Assembly: GCF_003075395.1 (NCBI RefSeq) | Contig: NZ_QDFV01000006.1 | Span: 62,001 to 126,000 of the forward strand | Direction: 5' to 3' | DNA: 64,000 nt | Source of the DNA: Microbacterium sp. TPD7012 | GTDB lineage: Bacteria > Actinomycetota > Actinomycetes > Actinomycetales > Microbacteriaceae | In this document: piece by piece, positions 19,723-28,536 of the stretch | Layout: each line of letters begins with the position of its first letter | Numbering within the stretch: the first letter of the stretch is position 1 | Notes under the pieces: generated by a model | The model's input: the letters and a program-made list of their open reading frames with translations, nothing else | What the model was told of the DNA's origin: nothing | The model's database searches: none | Translations under genes and position numbers: made by a program

Positions 19723-20371
19723 TCGTGGCCCCGTCGGCGGCGACGATGCCGTCCTCCATCGCCCGGCGGAGGAGGTCGACCTTCGTCGGAGCGGGGCGGC
19801 CCACCTCGACGTACTTCACCCGGATCCGCGTGATGTTCTCCTTCGCCGTGGAGTACGCGACGCCGAGACGCTCCGCGACCGCCTTCAGGGGCAGGCCGGT
19901 GGCGTACAGCCGGAGCACCTCGCGCTCCCGCGTCGAGAGCTGCGCGTCGGCGAAGGCGCGGTCGCCGTCGACGGCGCTCGCCCACTCGACGTTGTTCAGA
20001 GCCTCGCCCTGCGCGACCGTGCGGATCGCGTCGAGCACGTCATCGAGCGCGGACGACTTGCTGACCACTCCCGCGGCACCCGCGGACAGCGCCTCGCGCA
20101 CGGCGGCGGGACGGTCGGCGACGCTGTGGATCACGACGCTCGCGCCATCGCCGACGAGCACACGCACGTTCTCGGTGACGGTGGTCCCGTCGCCGAGGGT
20201 GAGGTCCAGCACGACGACATCCGCCGGGGGCGCACCGGTCGCGCGCCGCCACTCGAGGTACGAGCCGACGGTGCTCCCGGAGAACACCACCGTCTGCCCA
20301 TCGCGCGCGCAGGCGGCTTCGAGGCCGAGGCGAACGGACTCGTGATCGTCGATGAGTGCGACCGTGCTCAT
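19712..20371 (-). CDS. LuxR/NarL-family response regulator
   Basis: A 219-residue regulator. The receiver domain has the acidic pair near DDH (residues 8-10), phosphoacceptor Asp56 in VVVLDL and the lysine in VVSKS. The C-terminal LuxR helix-turn-helix is LSTREREVLRLYATGLPLKAVAERLGV followed by STAKENITRIR. It is the first gene of a three-gene operon with the kinase and the accessory membrane protein. The start ATG follows TAGGCT by six bases. No adjacent target gene stands out. Confidence 0.9.
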   Translation of the reverse strand: MSTVALIDDHESVRLGLEAACARDGQTVVFSGSTVGSYLEWRRATGAPPADVVVLDLTLGDGTTVTENVRVLVGDGASVVIHSVADRPAAVREALSAGAAGVVSKSSALDDVLDAIRTVAQGEALNNVEWASAVDGDRAFADAQLSTREREVLRLYATGLPLKAVAERLGVAYSTAKENITRIRVKYVEVGRPAPTKVDLLRRAMEDGIVAADGATSAR

Positions 20372-20377
20372 CCGCCC

Positions 20378-20383
20378 AGCCTA
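20378..20383 (-). promoter_or_regulatory. -10 element of the signalling operon, leaderless
   Basis: TAGGCT on the minus strand ends six bases before the response-regulator ATG at 20371. Confidence 0.45.
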
Positions 20384-20414
20384 GTGAGTCCACGGGCGAG
20401 GGCCCGCGAGCGGG

Positions 20415-21662
20415 TCACCGGGTGAGCAGCGCGACGACCTCGAAGTGGTGCGAATGGGGGAAGAGATCGAATCCGCGGAGGCGGTCGACGTTCCAGCCCA
20501 GAGTCCGGAAGGTTCCGAGGTCGCGGGCCAGCGCGACCGGATCGCAGGCCACGTAGGCGATCGCTTCCGGCGCGAGGGCGTGCACCGCGTCGACCACCTG
20601 GCGTCCGGCACCTGCACGCGGCGGATCGAGGATGACGGCTCCGGTGCGGCCGGCGCTCTTGCGAGAGGAGAGGAAGCCGTCGACGCGCGCGGTCACCGCG
20701 GTCGCGCCGAAGGAGGCGAGGTTCGCGGCCGCGTGCGCGGTGGCGCGTGCGCTCGACTCGACCGTGACGATGTCGGTACCGCCGAGGTCGGCCAGGGTCG
20801 CGGCGAACAGTCCGACTCCGCCGTAGAGGTCGTAGTGCGTCCTGTCCTCGTCGACGTGGCCGTCGAGGATGCCGTACACCGCGGCGTCGAGCACGGATGC
20901 CGCCCGCGGGTGGATCTGCCAGAACCCCGTCGAGTCGACCTGGAAGCGTCGATCGCCGACGACCTCCTGGATCACCTCGGGAGCGGGGCGGCGCCGGAAG
21001 CCGCGTGCGACGCGGGCGGGGCGCTCCGTCTCCTCACGCCGGATGATGCGCACCTGCCCGTCGGCGGGCTCGACGAGCTCGATGCGGCCGGGGGCCTCGC
21101 CGTGCAGCGCGAGCGCGGCCTCGGCGATGGCCGGACGCGAGAGCGGGTAGGAGGTGACGGGGATGACGCGGTGGCTGCGGGCCGCGAACGGCCCCACCTC
21201 GCCGGAGTCATCGACGTGCAGGGTGACGCGGGTGCGCCAGCCCGTGCCGTCGCCGGACTCGACGGCCTCGATCTCCGGCGCCTCGAGTCCGGCGCCCGCG
21301 AAGCGATCGAGCGCCTCGGTGAGCACCTGACGCTTCAGGGTGCGCTGGTGGCTCAGGTCGATGTGACCGAGGTCGGCGCCGCCGGGCCGGTCAGCCGGGT
21401 CGCGCGCGATGTCCGCCTCCGGCCAGATGTGCGGGCGGCGATGCGGTGAGGCCTCGAGGACCTCGACGGTCTCGGCACGCCAGAAGCTGCGGGTCGACGC
21501 ATCCCCGCCCTCCTGCGGCTCGAGGAGCCGCGCACGCACGCGCTCCCCCGGGACCGCGTCCGACACGAACACCACCCGACCTTCATGGCGGGCGATGAAC
21601 GTGCCACCGTGCGCGATCCCGGTGATGTCGAGCTCGAGCACGTCGGCTGGGGAGGAAGTCAT
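20415..21662 (-). CDS. TrmA/RumA-like RNA (uracil-5-) methyltransferase
   Basis: A 415-residue SAM-dependent methyltransferase. An N-terminal TRAM RNA-binding domain (LDITGIAHGGTFIARHEGRVVFV...PGERV) precedes the catalytic domain with YGGVGLFA (SAM loop), DPPRAG and the catalytic cysteine in YVACDP. The cysteine cluster that binds 4Fe-4S in E. coli RumA is absent: the equivalent stretch reads DRPGGADLGHIDLSHQ. It would methylate a uridine in rRNA or tRNA; which one is unknown. Its ATG is 23 bp from the start of the divergent maf gene. Confidence 0.85.
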   Translation of the reverse strand: MTSSPADVLELDITGIAHGGTFIARHEGRVVFVSDAVPGERVRARLLEPQEGGDASTRSFWRAETVEVLEASPHRRPHIWPEADIARDPADRPGGADLGHIDLSHQRTLKRQVLTEALDRFAGAGLEAPEIEAVESGDGTGWRTRVTLHVDDSGEVGPFAARSHRVIPVTSYPLSRPAIAEAALALHGEAPGRIELVEPADGQVRIIRREETERPARVARGFRRRPAPEVIQEVVGDRRFQVDSTGFWQIHPRAASVLDAAVYGILDGHVDEDRTHYDLYGGVGLFAATLADLGGTDIVTVESSARATAHAAANLASFGATAVTARVDGFLSSRKSAGRTGAVILDPPRAGAGRQVVDAVHALAPEAIAYVACDPVALARDLGTFRTLGWNVDRLRGFDLFPHSHHFEVVALLTR

Positions 21663-21668
21663 CCTTCG

Positions 21669-21678
21669 AGGATACGGT
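21669..21678. promoter_or_regulatory. overlapping divergent -10 elements, both leaderless
   Basis: TATCCT on the minus strand (21669-21674) precedes the methyltransferase ATG by six bases; TACGGT on the plus strand (21673-21678) precedes the maf ATG by seven. The two hexamers share two base pairs, so polymerase cannot occupy both. Confidence 0.5.
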
Positions 21679-21685
21679 GGTGAAC

Positions 21686-22324
21686 ATGCGCGTCTGCCTC
21701 GCCTCGACCTCTCCCGCCCGCCTGATGCTGCTGCGACAGGCCGGCATCGAGCCTCTCACCCTGTCACCCGACGTCGACGAGGATGCCGTCGCCGCCGCGG
21801 CGGCAGCGGAACGGGGAGCCGACCTCCCTCCCGAGGAGCTCGTGCTGCTGCTCGCGCGCGCCAAGGCCACGGACGTCGCACGACGACTGTCCGAGGAAGG
21901 GGAATTCCACGGTCTGGTCATCGGCGGCGACTCGATGTTCGCGCTCGGCGGCCGCGTCTACGGCAAGCCGTACACCCCCGAGGAGGCGACCCGGCGCTGG
22001 CAGGAGATGCGCGGTGCCACCGGCATCCTGCACTCCGGGCACTCCGTCTTCCTGGTCTCCCCCGGCGCCGCTCCCGTCGAGGCCACGGCGGTCGCGGCCG
22101 CAGCCGTGACCTTCGCGGAGGACATCGGCGACGAGGAGATCGCCGCCTACGTCGCCTCGGGAGAGCCGCTGCATGTGGCCGGCGCCTTCACGGTCGACAG
22201 CCTCGGCGGCGCGTTCATCACCCGGGTGGACGGGGACCCCTCCACCGTGGTGGGCATGTCCCTGTCGACGATCCGTCGCCTGGCCGGCGACCTCGGCATC
22301 CGTTGGACCGATCTCTGGTCGTAG
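21686..22324 (+). CDS. maf: Maf-family nucleotide pyrophosphatase
   Basis: A 212-residue protein starting MRVCLASTSPARLMLLRQAG, the family's substrate-binding N-terminus, followed by VIGGDSMF (metal-binding Asp), GKPYTPEEA and the C-terminal GGAFITRVDGDPSTVVGMSL. Maf proteins hydrolyse modified or canonical NTPs such as dTTP/UTP analogues. GTG codons at 21677 and 21680 could extend the protein, but the ATG fits both family start and promoter position. In actinobacteria maf usually lies within the acyl-CoA carboxylase cluster, as here just before the alpha subunit. Confidence 0.9.
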   Translation: MRVCLASTSPARLMLLRQAGIEPLTLSPDVDEDAVAAAAAAERGADLPPEELVLLLARAKATDVARRLSEEGEFHGLVIGGDSMFALGGRVYGKPYTPEEATRRWQEMRGATGILHSGHSVFLVSPGAAPVEATAVAAAAVTFAEDIGDEEIAAYVASGEPLHVAGAFTVDSLGGAFITRVDGDPSTVVGMSLSTIRRLAGDLGIRWTDLWS

Positions 22325-22389
22325 ACTCTCGTCGACGTTTTCGCCGCTTTCTTGTGGAGGGTCGTCAAATGGATCGAGGGGCTTCTCGC

Positions 22390-22395
22390 TAGGCT
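22390..22395 (+). promoter_or_regulatory. -10 element of accA-type gene, leaderless
   Basis: TAGGCT ends seven bases before the ATG at 22403. Confidence 0.45.
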
Positions 22396-22402
22396 GGCAA
22401 CC

Positions 22403-24169
22403 ATGCCTGCTATCGCCAAGGTGCTCATCGCCAACCGCGGCGAGATCGCCGTCCGCATCATCCGTGCCGCTCGAGACTCGGGAATCGCCTCGGTCGCCGT
22501 CTACGCCGATCAGGATCGTGACGCTCTGCACACGCGGCTCGCCGACGAGGCGTACGCGCTCGGCGGCGCGACCAGCGCCGAGACCTATCTCCAGATCGAG
22601 AAGATCCTCTCGGTGGCCCGACGCAGCGGTGCCGACGCCGTGCACCCGGGGTACGGCTTCCTCGCGGAGAACGCCGAGTTCGCCCGCGCCGTGATCGACG
22701 CCGGCATGATCTGGATCGGCCCGTCGCCCGCCGCCATCGAGGCTCTCGGCGACAAGGTGACGGCCCGTCACGTGGCCGAGAAGGTCGGTGCGCCGCTGGC
22801 CCCCGGCACCCCCGGTCCGGTCGAGACCGCCGACGAGGTCGTCGCATTCGCCGAGGAGTTCGGCCTGCCGATCGCCATCAAGGCGGCCTACGGCGGCGGC
22901 GGTCGCGGACTCAAGGTCGCCCGCGAGCTCGACGAGGTCGCCGAGCTCTTCGAATCCGCCACGCGCGAGGCCGTCGCAGCCTTCGGTCGCGGCGAGTGCT
23001 TCGTCGAGAAGTACCTGGACAAGCCGCGACACGTCGAGACCCAGTGCCTGGCGGATGCCGAGGGCAACGTCGTCGTGATCTCGACGCGCGACTGCTCGCT
23101 GCAGCGTCGCCACCAGAAGCTCGTCGAGGAGGCCCCGGCGCCCTTCCTCACGGCTGAGCAGAACGATCTGCTCTACTCGGCGTCCAAGGCGATCCTGAAG
23201 GAGGTCGGCTACGTCGGCGCCGGCACCTGCGAGTTCCTGATCGGCGCCGACGGCACCGTCTCGTTCCTCGAGGTGAACACGCGCCTGCAGGTGGAGCACC
23301 CCGTCTCCGAAGAGGTCACGGGCATCGACCTGGTGCGCGAGCAGTTCCGCATCGCCGCCGGCGGCATCATCGACTACGAGGACCCGACGCCGCAGGGGCA
23401 CTCGATCGAGTTCCGCATCAACGGCGAGGACCCGGGCCGCGGGTTCCTCCCCCAGCCCGGCCCGATCCACGTCTTCAAGACCTTCGGCGGCCCCGGCATC
23501 CGTCTCGACTCCGGCGTGACCGCCGGCGACTCGGTCTCCGGCGCATTCGACTCGCTGCTCGCGAAGATCATCGTGACCGGCAAGGACCGCGCAGAGGCCC
23601 TCGAGCGCTCACGTCGCGCGCTCGACGAGTTCGAGGTCGCCGGCATGCCGACCGTCCTCCCCTTCCACCGCAAGGTCGTGCGCGACCCCGCCTTCACAGC
23701 CGAGAACGGCGAGTTCGGGATCTTCACCCGGTGGATCGAGACCGAGTTCGTGAACGACATCCCCGCGTGGGACGGCGAGCTCGAATCGCCGACGTCGGCC
23801 GGCTCCCGCCACACCGTGGTCGTCGAGGTCGCGGGCAAGCGCCTCGAGGTCAGTCTCCCCGACCGCGTGGCCGTCGCCGCAGGCACGGCCGGTCGTCCGG
23901 CGGCGGTGCCGCCGTCGCGTCGCAGCCACGCCACGACGGTCAACGCCGGCGCGTCGGGCGACGCCGTGAAGTCGCCCATGCAGGCGACGATCGTCAAGAT
24001 CGCGGTCGAGGAAGGCCAGCAGGTCGTCAAGGGCGACCTGGTCGTCGTGCTCGAGGCGATGAAGATGGAGCAGCCTCTGCAGGCGCACAAGGACGGCGTC
24101 GTGGGCAACATCAACGCGGATGCCGGGACCACGGTCTCGGCGGGGCATCAGCTGCTCACCATCAGCTGA
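22403..24169 (+). CDS. acetyl/propionyl-CoA carboxylase alpha subunit (biotin carboxylase plus biotin carrier)
   Basis: A 588-residue fusion. The biotin carboxylase part starts [18 protein letters not shown] and has the ATP-grasp loop [10 protein letters not shown] and the [14 protein letters not shown] catalytic region. A flexible Ala/Pro linker (about 480-515) leads to the biotin carrier domain with EAMKMEQ; Lys554 receives biotin. It feeds carboxybiotin to the beta subunit at 11088-12677 for malonyl- or methylmalonyl-CoA synthesis. Starts at the ATG after TAGGCT. It is convergent with the lpdA gene, and a REP-like repeat fills the gap. Confidence 0.95.
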   Translation: MPAIAKVLIANRGEIAVRIIRAARDSGIASVAVYADQDRDALHTRLADEAYALGGATSAETYLQIEKILSVARRSGADAVHPGYGFLAENAEFARAVIDAGMIWIGPSPAAIEALGDKVTARHVAEKVGAPLAPGTPGPVETADEVVAFAEEFGLPIAIKAAYGGGGRGLKVARELDEVAELFESATREAVAAFGRGECFVEKYLDKPRHVETQCLADAEGNVVVISTRDCSLQRRHQKLVEEAPAPFLTAEQNDLLYSASKAILKEVGYVGAGTCEFLIGADGTVSFLEVNTRLQVEHPVSEEVTGIDLVREQFRIAAGGIIDYEDPTPQGHSIEFRINGEDPGRGFLPQPGPIHVFKTFGGPGIRLDSGVTAGDSVSGAFDSLLAKIIVTGKDRAEALERSRRALDEFEVAGMPTVLPFHRKVVRDPAFTAENGEFGIFTRWIETEFVNDIPAWDGELESPTSAGSRHTVVVEVAGKRLEVSLPDRVAVAAGTAGRPAAVPPSRRSHATTVNAGASGDAVKSPMQATIVKIAVEEGQQVVKGDLVVVLEAMKMEQPLQAHKDGVVGNINADAGTTVSAGHQLLTIS

Positions 24170-24175
24170 CCGCGC

Positions 24176-24260
24176 GCTTCGACAGGCTCAGCGACCCACG
24201 CAGCGACGCTTCGACGGGCTCAGCGACCCACGCACCTGGGTCCCTGAGCCTGTCGAAGGG
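24176..24260. repeat. REP-like repeat: two direct copies plus an inverted copy
   Basis: Two 27-bp direct copies (24176-24202 and 24208-24234) built on CTTCGACAGGCTCAGC are followed by an inverted copy (24237-24260) reading CCCTGAGCCTGTCGAAGGG. Copy two and the inverted copy can form a hairpin of about 23 bp with three mismatches and a six-base loop. It sits between convergent genes and probably terminates both. The TGAGCCTGTCGAA core is a widespread bacterial intergenic repeat. Confidence 0.8.
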
Positions 24261-24263
24261 CCG

Positions 24264-25703
24264 TCAGGAGATGTAGCCGAGGTGCATCGCGCGGCTGGCG
24301 TCGGTGATGCTGCTCGACAGCGACGGGTACGCGGCGAAGACCCGGGAGACCTGATCGACCGTGAGCCGACGTTCGACGGCGACCGCGATCGGGTAGATGA
24401 GCTCCGAGGCCTTCGGCGCCACGATGACGCCGCCGATCACGGTGCCCGAGCCCGTGCGGGCGATGATCTTCACGAAGCCGTCCTTGATCCCCATCATCTT
24501 CGCGCGGGGGTTGGCGGCGAGCGGCAACTTGTAGACGAGTCCGTCGGCGACGCCGTCCTCGACGTCCTTCTCCGAGTAGCCGACCGTGGCGATCTCGGGG
24601 GCGGTGAAGATGTTCGAGGTGATCTTGATCAGCTCGAGCGGGATCACGATGTCGCCCAGCGCGTGGAAGACGGCCGTGCGCCCCTGCATGGACGCGACGG
24701 AGGCGAGCGGGAAGAAGTTCGTGCAGTCGCCGACCGCGTACACGTTCGGCACCGACGTGCGCGCGACCTTGTTCACGCGGACGTGGCCCGATTCGTTGAG
24801 CTCGACGCCCGCCTCCTCGAGACCGATGCCCGCGGTGTTCGGGATCGAGCCGACCGCCATCAGGCAGTGGCTTCCCTCGACGGTGCGTCCGTCGGACAAG
24901 GTGACGGTGACGCCGTCCTTCGTGGCCTCGACCCGGTCGGCACGGGACTTCGACAGCACGGTCATCCCGCCGCGCTTGAAGACCTTCTCGAGCACGCTCG
25001 CCGCATCCTTGTCCTCGCCGGGGAGCACCTGGTCGCGGCTCGAGACGAGCGTGACCTTGGCGCCGAGGTTCATGTAGGCGGAGGCGAACTCGGCGCCCGT
25101 GACGCCCGACCCGACCACGATCAGGTGCTCGGGGAGCGCCTTCATGTCGTACAGCTGGGTCCAGGTCAGGATGCGCTTGCCGTCCGGCTTCGCGGAATCC
25201 AGCTCGCGCGGCGCGGCGCCGACGGCCACGATGATCGTGTCGGCCTCGACGCGGTCGAAGTCGGTGCCGCCCTGGCCGGTGGACACGATGATGGCGTTGG
25301 CTCCTTCGAGCCGGCCGTGCCCCGAGAGCATCCGCACGCCCGCCTCGAGCAGGGTGGTGCGCATGTCCTCCGACTGCTGGCCAGCGAGAGCGAGGAGACG
25401 CTTGTTCACCGCGGCGAGGTTGATCGCGATCTCGGGCTTGAGCGGCTTCCCGTGGTCGCCCTTCGCGTAGAAGTTCACGCCGAGGTCGCTCGCCTCGGAG
25501 ATCGCGACGGCGGCGTCCGCCGTGGCGATGAGGCTCTTCGACGGCACGACATCCGTCAGGACGGCGGCACCGCCGACGCCCACGCGCTCGATCAGCGTCA
25601 CCTCGGCTCCGAGCTGAGCGGCCGCCAGGGCCGCCTCGTATCCGCCGGGACCGCCGCCGAGGACGGCGACGCGCTGAGTGCGCTCGAAAGGGGTGGAAGT
25701 CAT
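24264..25703 (-). CDS. lpdA: NAD(P)H-quinone dehydrogenase, LpdA-like flavoprotein
   Basis: A 479-residue flavoprotein of the dihydrolipoamide dehydrogenase fold: FAD motif VAVLGGGPGGYEAALAAAQ, NAD motif VVGSGVTGAEFAS, and the C-terminal dimerisation domain. The redox-active CxxxxC pair is missing; the equivalent stretch reads VGGAAVLTDVVPSKS. That pattern marks the LpdA group (M. tuberculosis Rv3303c), which reduces quinones rather than lipoamide. The gene is divergent from deoD, and pmmB follows, matching the mycobacterial order lpdA...deoD-pmmB. An ATG three codons upstream (25712) is an alternative start. Confidence 0.88.
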   Translation of the reverse strand: MTSTPFERTQRVAVLGGGPGGYEAALAAAQLGAEVTLIERVGVGGAAVLTDVVPSKSLIATADAAVAISEASDLGVNFYAKGDHGKPLKPEIAINLAAVNKRLLALAGQQSEDMRTTLLEAGVRMLSGHGRLEGANAIIVSTGQGGTDFDRVEADTIIVAVGAAPRELDSAKPDGKRILTWTQLYDMKALPEHLIVVGSGVTGAEFASAYMNLGAKVTLVSSRDQVLPGEDKDAASVLEKVFKRGGMTVLSKSRADRVEATKDGVTVTLSDGRTVEGSHCLMAVGSIPNTAGIGLEEAGVELNESGHVRVNKVARTSVPNVYAVGDCTNFFPLASVASMQGRTAVFHALGDIVIPLELIKITSNIFTAPEIATVGYSEKDVEDGVADGLVYKLPLAANPRAKMMGIKDGFVKIIARTGSGTVIGGVIVAPKASELIYPIAVAVERRLTVDQVSRVFAAYPSLSSSITDASRAMHLGYIS

Positions 25704-25748
25704 GGAATCCATTCTTCCGCAATCCTGGCCCCCGAGCCTGCACCTTCC

Positions 25749-25754
25749 TAGAGT
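25749..25754 (+). promoter_or_regulatory. -10 element of deoD, leaderless
   Basis: TAGAGT ends six bases before the ATG at 25761. Confidence 0.45.
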
Positions 25755-25760
25755 GGATCC

Positions 25761-26594
25761 ATGCCCGAAAACCACAGCAACCCCCTCGACGACCCGACCG
25801 CGAACCCGTTCGAGGTGGCCGCGCAGGCCGCCGCCGACATCGCGCGCCTGACCGGCGTCGAGAACCACGACATCGCCCTCACGCTCGGCAGCGGCTGGGG
25901 CAAGGCCGCCGACATCATCGGCGAGACCGTCGCGACCATCCCCGCCACCGAGGTGACCGGGTTCTCGAAGCCCGCGCTGGAGGGCCACGTCGGCACGCTC
26001 CGCAGCATCCGCACCCCCGGTGGGAAGAACGTGCTCGTGATCGGCGCCCGCACCCACTACTACGAGGACCACGGCGTGCGCCGCGTCGTGCACAGCGTCC
26101 GCACCGCCGCCGCCACGGGGGCGAAGATCATGGTGCTCACCAACGGCGCCGGCGGCATCCGCGAGACCTGGAAGCCGGGCCAGCCGGTGCTGATCAGCGA
26201 CCACATCAACCTCACGGCCGATTCGCCGCTCGAAGGGGCGACGTTCATCGATCTCACCGACCTCTATGCGAAGCGCCTGCGCGACATCGCGCGCACGATC
26301 GATCCGAGCCTCGACGAGGGCGTGTACACGCAGTTCCGCGGTCCGCACTACGAGACCCCTGCCGAGGTGCAGATGGCGAAGGTGATCGGCGGCCACATCG
26401 TCGGCATGTCGACCGCCCTCGAGGCCATCGCGGCGCGCGAGGCCGGCATGGAGATCCTCGGCTTCTCGCTCATCACGAACCTCGCCGCCGGCATCCAGCA
26501 GACCCCCCTCAGCCACGCCGAGGTCATCGAGGCGGGACGCGAGGCGGAGCCGGTGATCTCCGCCCTCCTCGCCAGGGTGGTCGAGGCCCTGTGA
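25761..26594 (+). CDS. deoD: purine-nucleoside phosphorylase
   Basis: A 277-residue trimeric-type (class II, human/mycobacterial-like) enzyme that phosphorolyses inosine and guanosine to base and (deoxy)ribose-1-phosphate. Motifs are LGSGWG (phosphate loop), ARTHYYE, TNGAGG and GPHYETPAEV with GMST near the C-terminal third. Its stop overlaps the GTG of the phosphohexomutase gene, which can isomerise the released sugar phosphate. This ties it to the nucleoside uptake operon 15-24 kb away. Confidence 0.95.
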   Translation: MPENHSNPLDDPTANPFEVAAQAAADIARLTGVENHDIALTLGSGWGKAADIIGETVATIPATEVTGFSKPALEGHVGTLRSIRTPGGKNVLVIGARTHYYEDHGVRRVVHSVRTAAATGAKIMVLTNGAGGIRETWKPGQPVLISDHINLTADSPLEGATFIDLTDLYAKRLRDIARTIDPSLDEGVYTQFRGPHYETPAEVQMAKVIGGHIVGMSTALEAIAAREAGMEILGFSLITNLAAGIQQTPLSHAEVIEAGREAEPVISALLARVVEAL

Positions 26595-28261
26595 GCGACG
26601 AGCGGCTCGCAGAGGCGCGCGCCTGGCTGCGGCAGGACCCCGACCACGAGACCCGGGATGAGCTCGCGGGCCTGATCACCCGGGCCGGCGGCGGCGACCC
26701 CGCCGCGATCGCCGACCTCGACGACCGGTTCCGCACGCGACTCGCGTTCGGCACCGCCGGTCTGCGCGGTGAGCTCGGTGCCGGCAGCAACCGGATGAAC
26801 CGCGTGCTCGTCGCACAGGCGGCCGCCGGTTTCGCCGCCTATCTCCGCGAGAAGGCGGGAGGCGGCACGCCGACCGTCGTGATCGGCTACGACGGTCGTC
26901 GCAACTCGCGGGTCTTCGCCACCGACTCCGCCGAGCTGTTCGCCGGGGCAGGGCTCCGGGCGATCCTGCTCCCGCGGCTGCTGCCGACGCCCGTGCTCGC
27001 CTTCGCCGTGCGCCGGCTCGGCGCAGACGCCGGCGTGATGGTGACCGCGAGCCACAACCCGCCGAACGACAACGGCTACAAGGTGTACCTCGGCGGGGCG
27101 GACCAGGGATCGCAGATCGTGGCGCCGGCGGATGCCGAGATCGCCGCGCACATCCAGCGGATCGCGGATGCCGCCGATGCGGCAGCCCTCCCCCGCTCCA
27201 CCGCCTACGAGACGGCCGGCGAGGACATCGTCGAGGCCTACATCGCGGCGACCGCCGCCGTGGCCCCGGCCCCCGAGGGCGCTTCGGACCTCCGCTGGGT
27301 GTACACGGCGATGCACGGGGTCGGGTGGGAGACGCTGTCGCGTATCCTCCGAGCGGCCGGCTACCCGCAGCCCTCGGTCGTGGATGAGCAGCTGGCGCCC
27401 GATGCCACGTTCCGCACGGTCTCGTTCCCGAACCCGGAGGAGCCGGGGGCGATGGATCTCTCGTTCGCGACGGCGCGGCGGGCCAAGGCCGACTTCATCC
27501 TGGCGAACGACCCGGATGCCGACCGCCTGGCCCTCGCGATCCCCGACGAGGCGGCAGCCGACGGCTGGCGCCGCCTGACGGGCAACGAGGTCGGCCTCCT
27601 GCTCGGCGCCAGGGCCGCCCGGGCAGCCGCCGGCACACCCGGCGCATCGCTCGCCTGCTCCCTGGTCTCCTCACCCGGCCTCGCCGCGGTCGCCGCGCAT
27701 CACGGCCTGGACTTCCACGAGACGCTGACCGGCTTCAAGTGGATCTCGCGGGCACCCGGCATCGTGTTCGGATTCGAGGAGGCCCTCGGGTACCTCGTGA
27801 ACCCGGAGACCGTCCGCGACAAGGACGGCATCTCCGCAGCGATCGCCATCCTCGGACTCGCCGCCGAGGCCCACGGACGCGGTGCCACCCTCGCCGACCT
27901 GCTCCGCGAGCTGGGCGACACCTACGGCCACTTCGCCAGCGGGCAGGTCTCGGTGCGCGTCGAGGATCTCGCCGTCATCGGCGACGTGATGCTCGCCCTG
28001 CGCACCCTGCCGCCGACGCAGATCGCCGGGCGCTCGATCGTCTCGGCCGAGGACCTGCTGCAGGGCCGCGACGGCCAGCCGTCGGGCGATGTACTCCGGT
28101 ACCGTCTCACCGACGGGTCGCGGGTCATCGTGCGTCCGAGCGGCACCGAGCCCAAGCTCAAGATCTACATCGATGCGCGCGCCGACTCCGCCGAGGGCGC
28201 TGCCGAGGCCGTGACCGAGATCGAGGCGGGCGTGCGCGCGCTGCTCGACGAGCGCTCCTGA
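26591..28261 (+). CDS. pmmB: phosphohexomutase/phosphopentomutase (PmmB-like)
   Basis: A 556-residue alpha-D-phosphohexomutase. It has the active-site serine loop TASHNPPNDNGYK, the metal loop NDPDADR, the sugar loop GFEEALGY and the phosphate loop RPSGTEPK, so all four domains are intact. Members near deoD often act as phosphopentomutases converting ribose-1-phosphate to ribose-5-phosphate, although phosphomannomutase activity is equally possible from sequence. GTG start overlaps the deoD stop. Two bases after its stop the HPr-like gene begins. Confidence 0.9.
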   Translation: MSDERLAEARAWLRQDPDHETRDELAGLITRAGGGDPAAIADLDDRFRTRLAFGTAGLRGELGAGSNRMNRVLVAQAAAGFAAYLREKAGGGTPTVVIGYDGRRNSRVFATDSAELFAGAGLRAILLPRLLPTPVLAFAVRRLGADAGVMVTASHNPPNDNGYKVYLGGADQGSQIVAPADAEIAAHIQRIADAADAAALPRSTAYETAGEDIVEAYIAATAAVAPAPEGASDLRWVYTAMHGVGWETLSRILRAAGYPQPSVVDEQLAPDATFRTVSFPNPEEPGAMDLSFATARRAKADFILANDPDADRLALAIPDEAAADGWRRLTGNEVGLLLGARAARAAAGTPGASLACSLVSSPGLAAVAAHHGLDFHETLTGFKWISRAPGIVFGFEEALGYLVNPETVRDKDGISAAIAILGLAAEAHGRGATLADLLRELGDTYGHFASGQVSVRVEDLAVIGDVMLALRTLPPTQIAGRSIVSAEDLLQGRDGQPSGDVLRYRLTDGSRVIVRPSGTEPKLKIYIDARADSAEGAAEAVTEIEAGVRALLDERS

Positions 28262-28263
28262 CC

Positions 28264-28527
28264 ATGCCGACCCGGCGGATCATCGTCAGCACCCACAACG
28301 GCGTGCACGCGCGTCCGGTCGCCGAGCTCGTGCGCCTCGCGCAGTCGCACGGCTCGACGATCACGCTGCGCACCGCCGACGGCTCGATCGTGGACCTGAG
28401 CAGCGTGCTCGCGGTGATGGACCTCGCGATCGGCCCCGGCGACGCGGTGGTGCTGGAGACGGCGGATTCGGCGTCCGCCGACGCGGTGCTGGATCAGCTC
28501 GCGGAGGTGCTGGCCCCGCGCTCCTGA
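28264..28527 (+). CDS. second HPr-like phosphocarrier protein
   Basis: An 87-residue HPr homologue with the phosphorylatable His15 in NGVHARPVAE and the SSVLAV helix containing the equivalent of Ser46. It is a paralogue of the HPr at 30942-31223, about 45% similar by eye. It is attached to the deoD-pmmB operon rather than to the PTS operon, ends 9 bp from the convergent mtlR gene, and lacks the GKPVNAAS segment of the main HPr. It may be a regulatory phosphocarrier for the PRD activator or simply a spare HPr. Confidence 0.85.
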   Translation: MPTRRIIVSTHNGVHARPVAELVRLAQSHGSTITLRTADGSIVDLSSVLAVMDLAIGPGDAVVLETADSASADAVLDQLAEVLAPRS

Positions 28528-28536
28528 CCGCCGCGC

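Noticed and set aside
24176-24260. Possible remnant of an insertion sequence
   Set aside because: The repeats are a known short intergenic word without transposase or target duplication, so a REP-like element fits better.
24264-25703. Dihydrolipoamide dehydrogenase of a 2-oxoacid dehydrogenase complex
   Set aside because: The redox cysteine pair is missing and no E1/E2 genes are near; the LpdA quinone reductase group fits.
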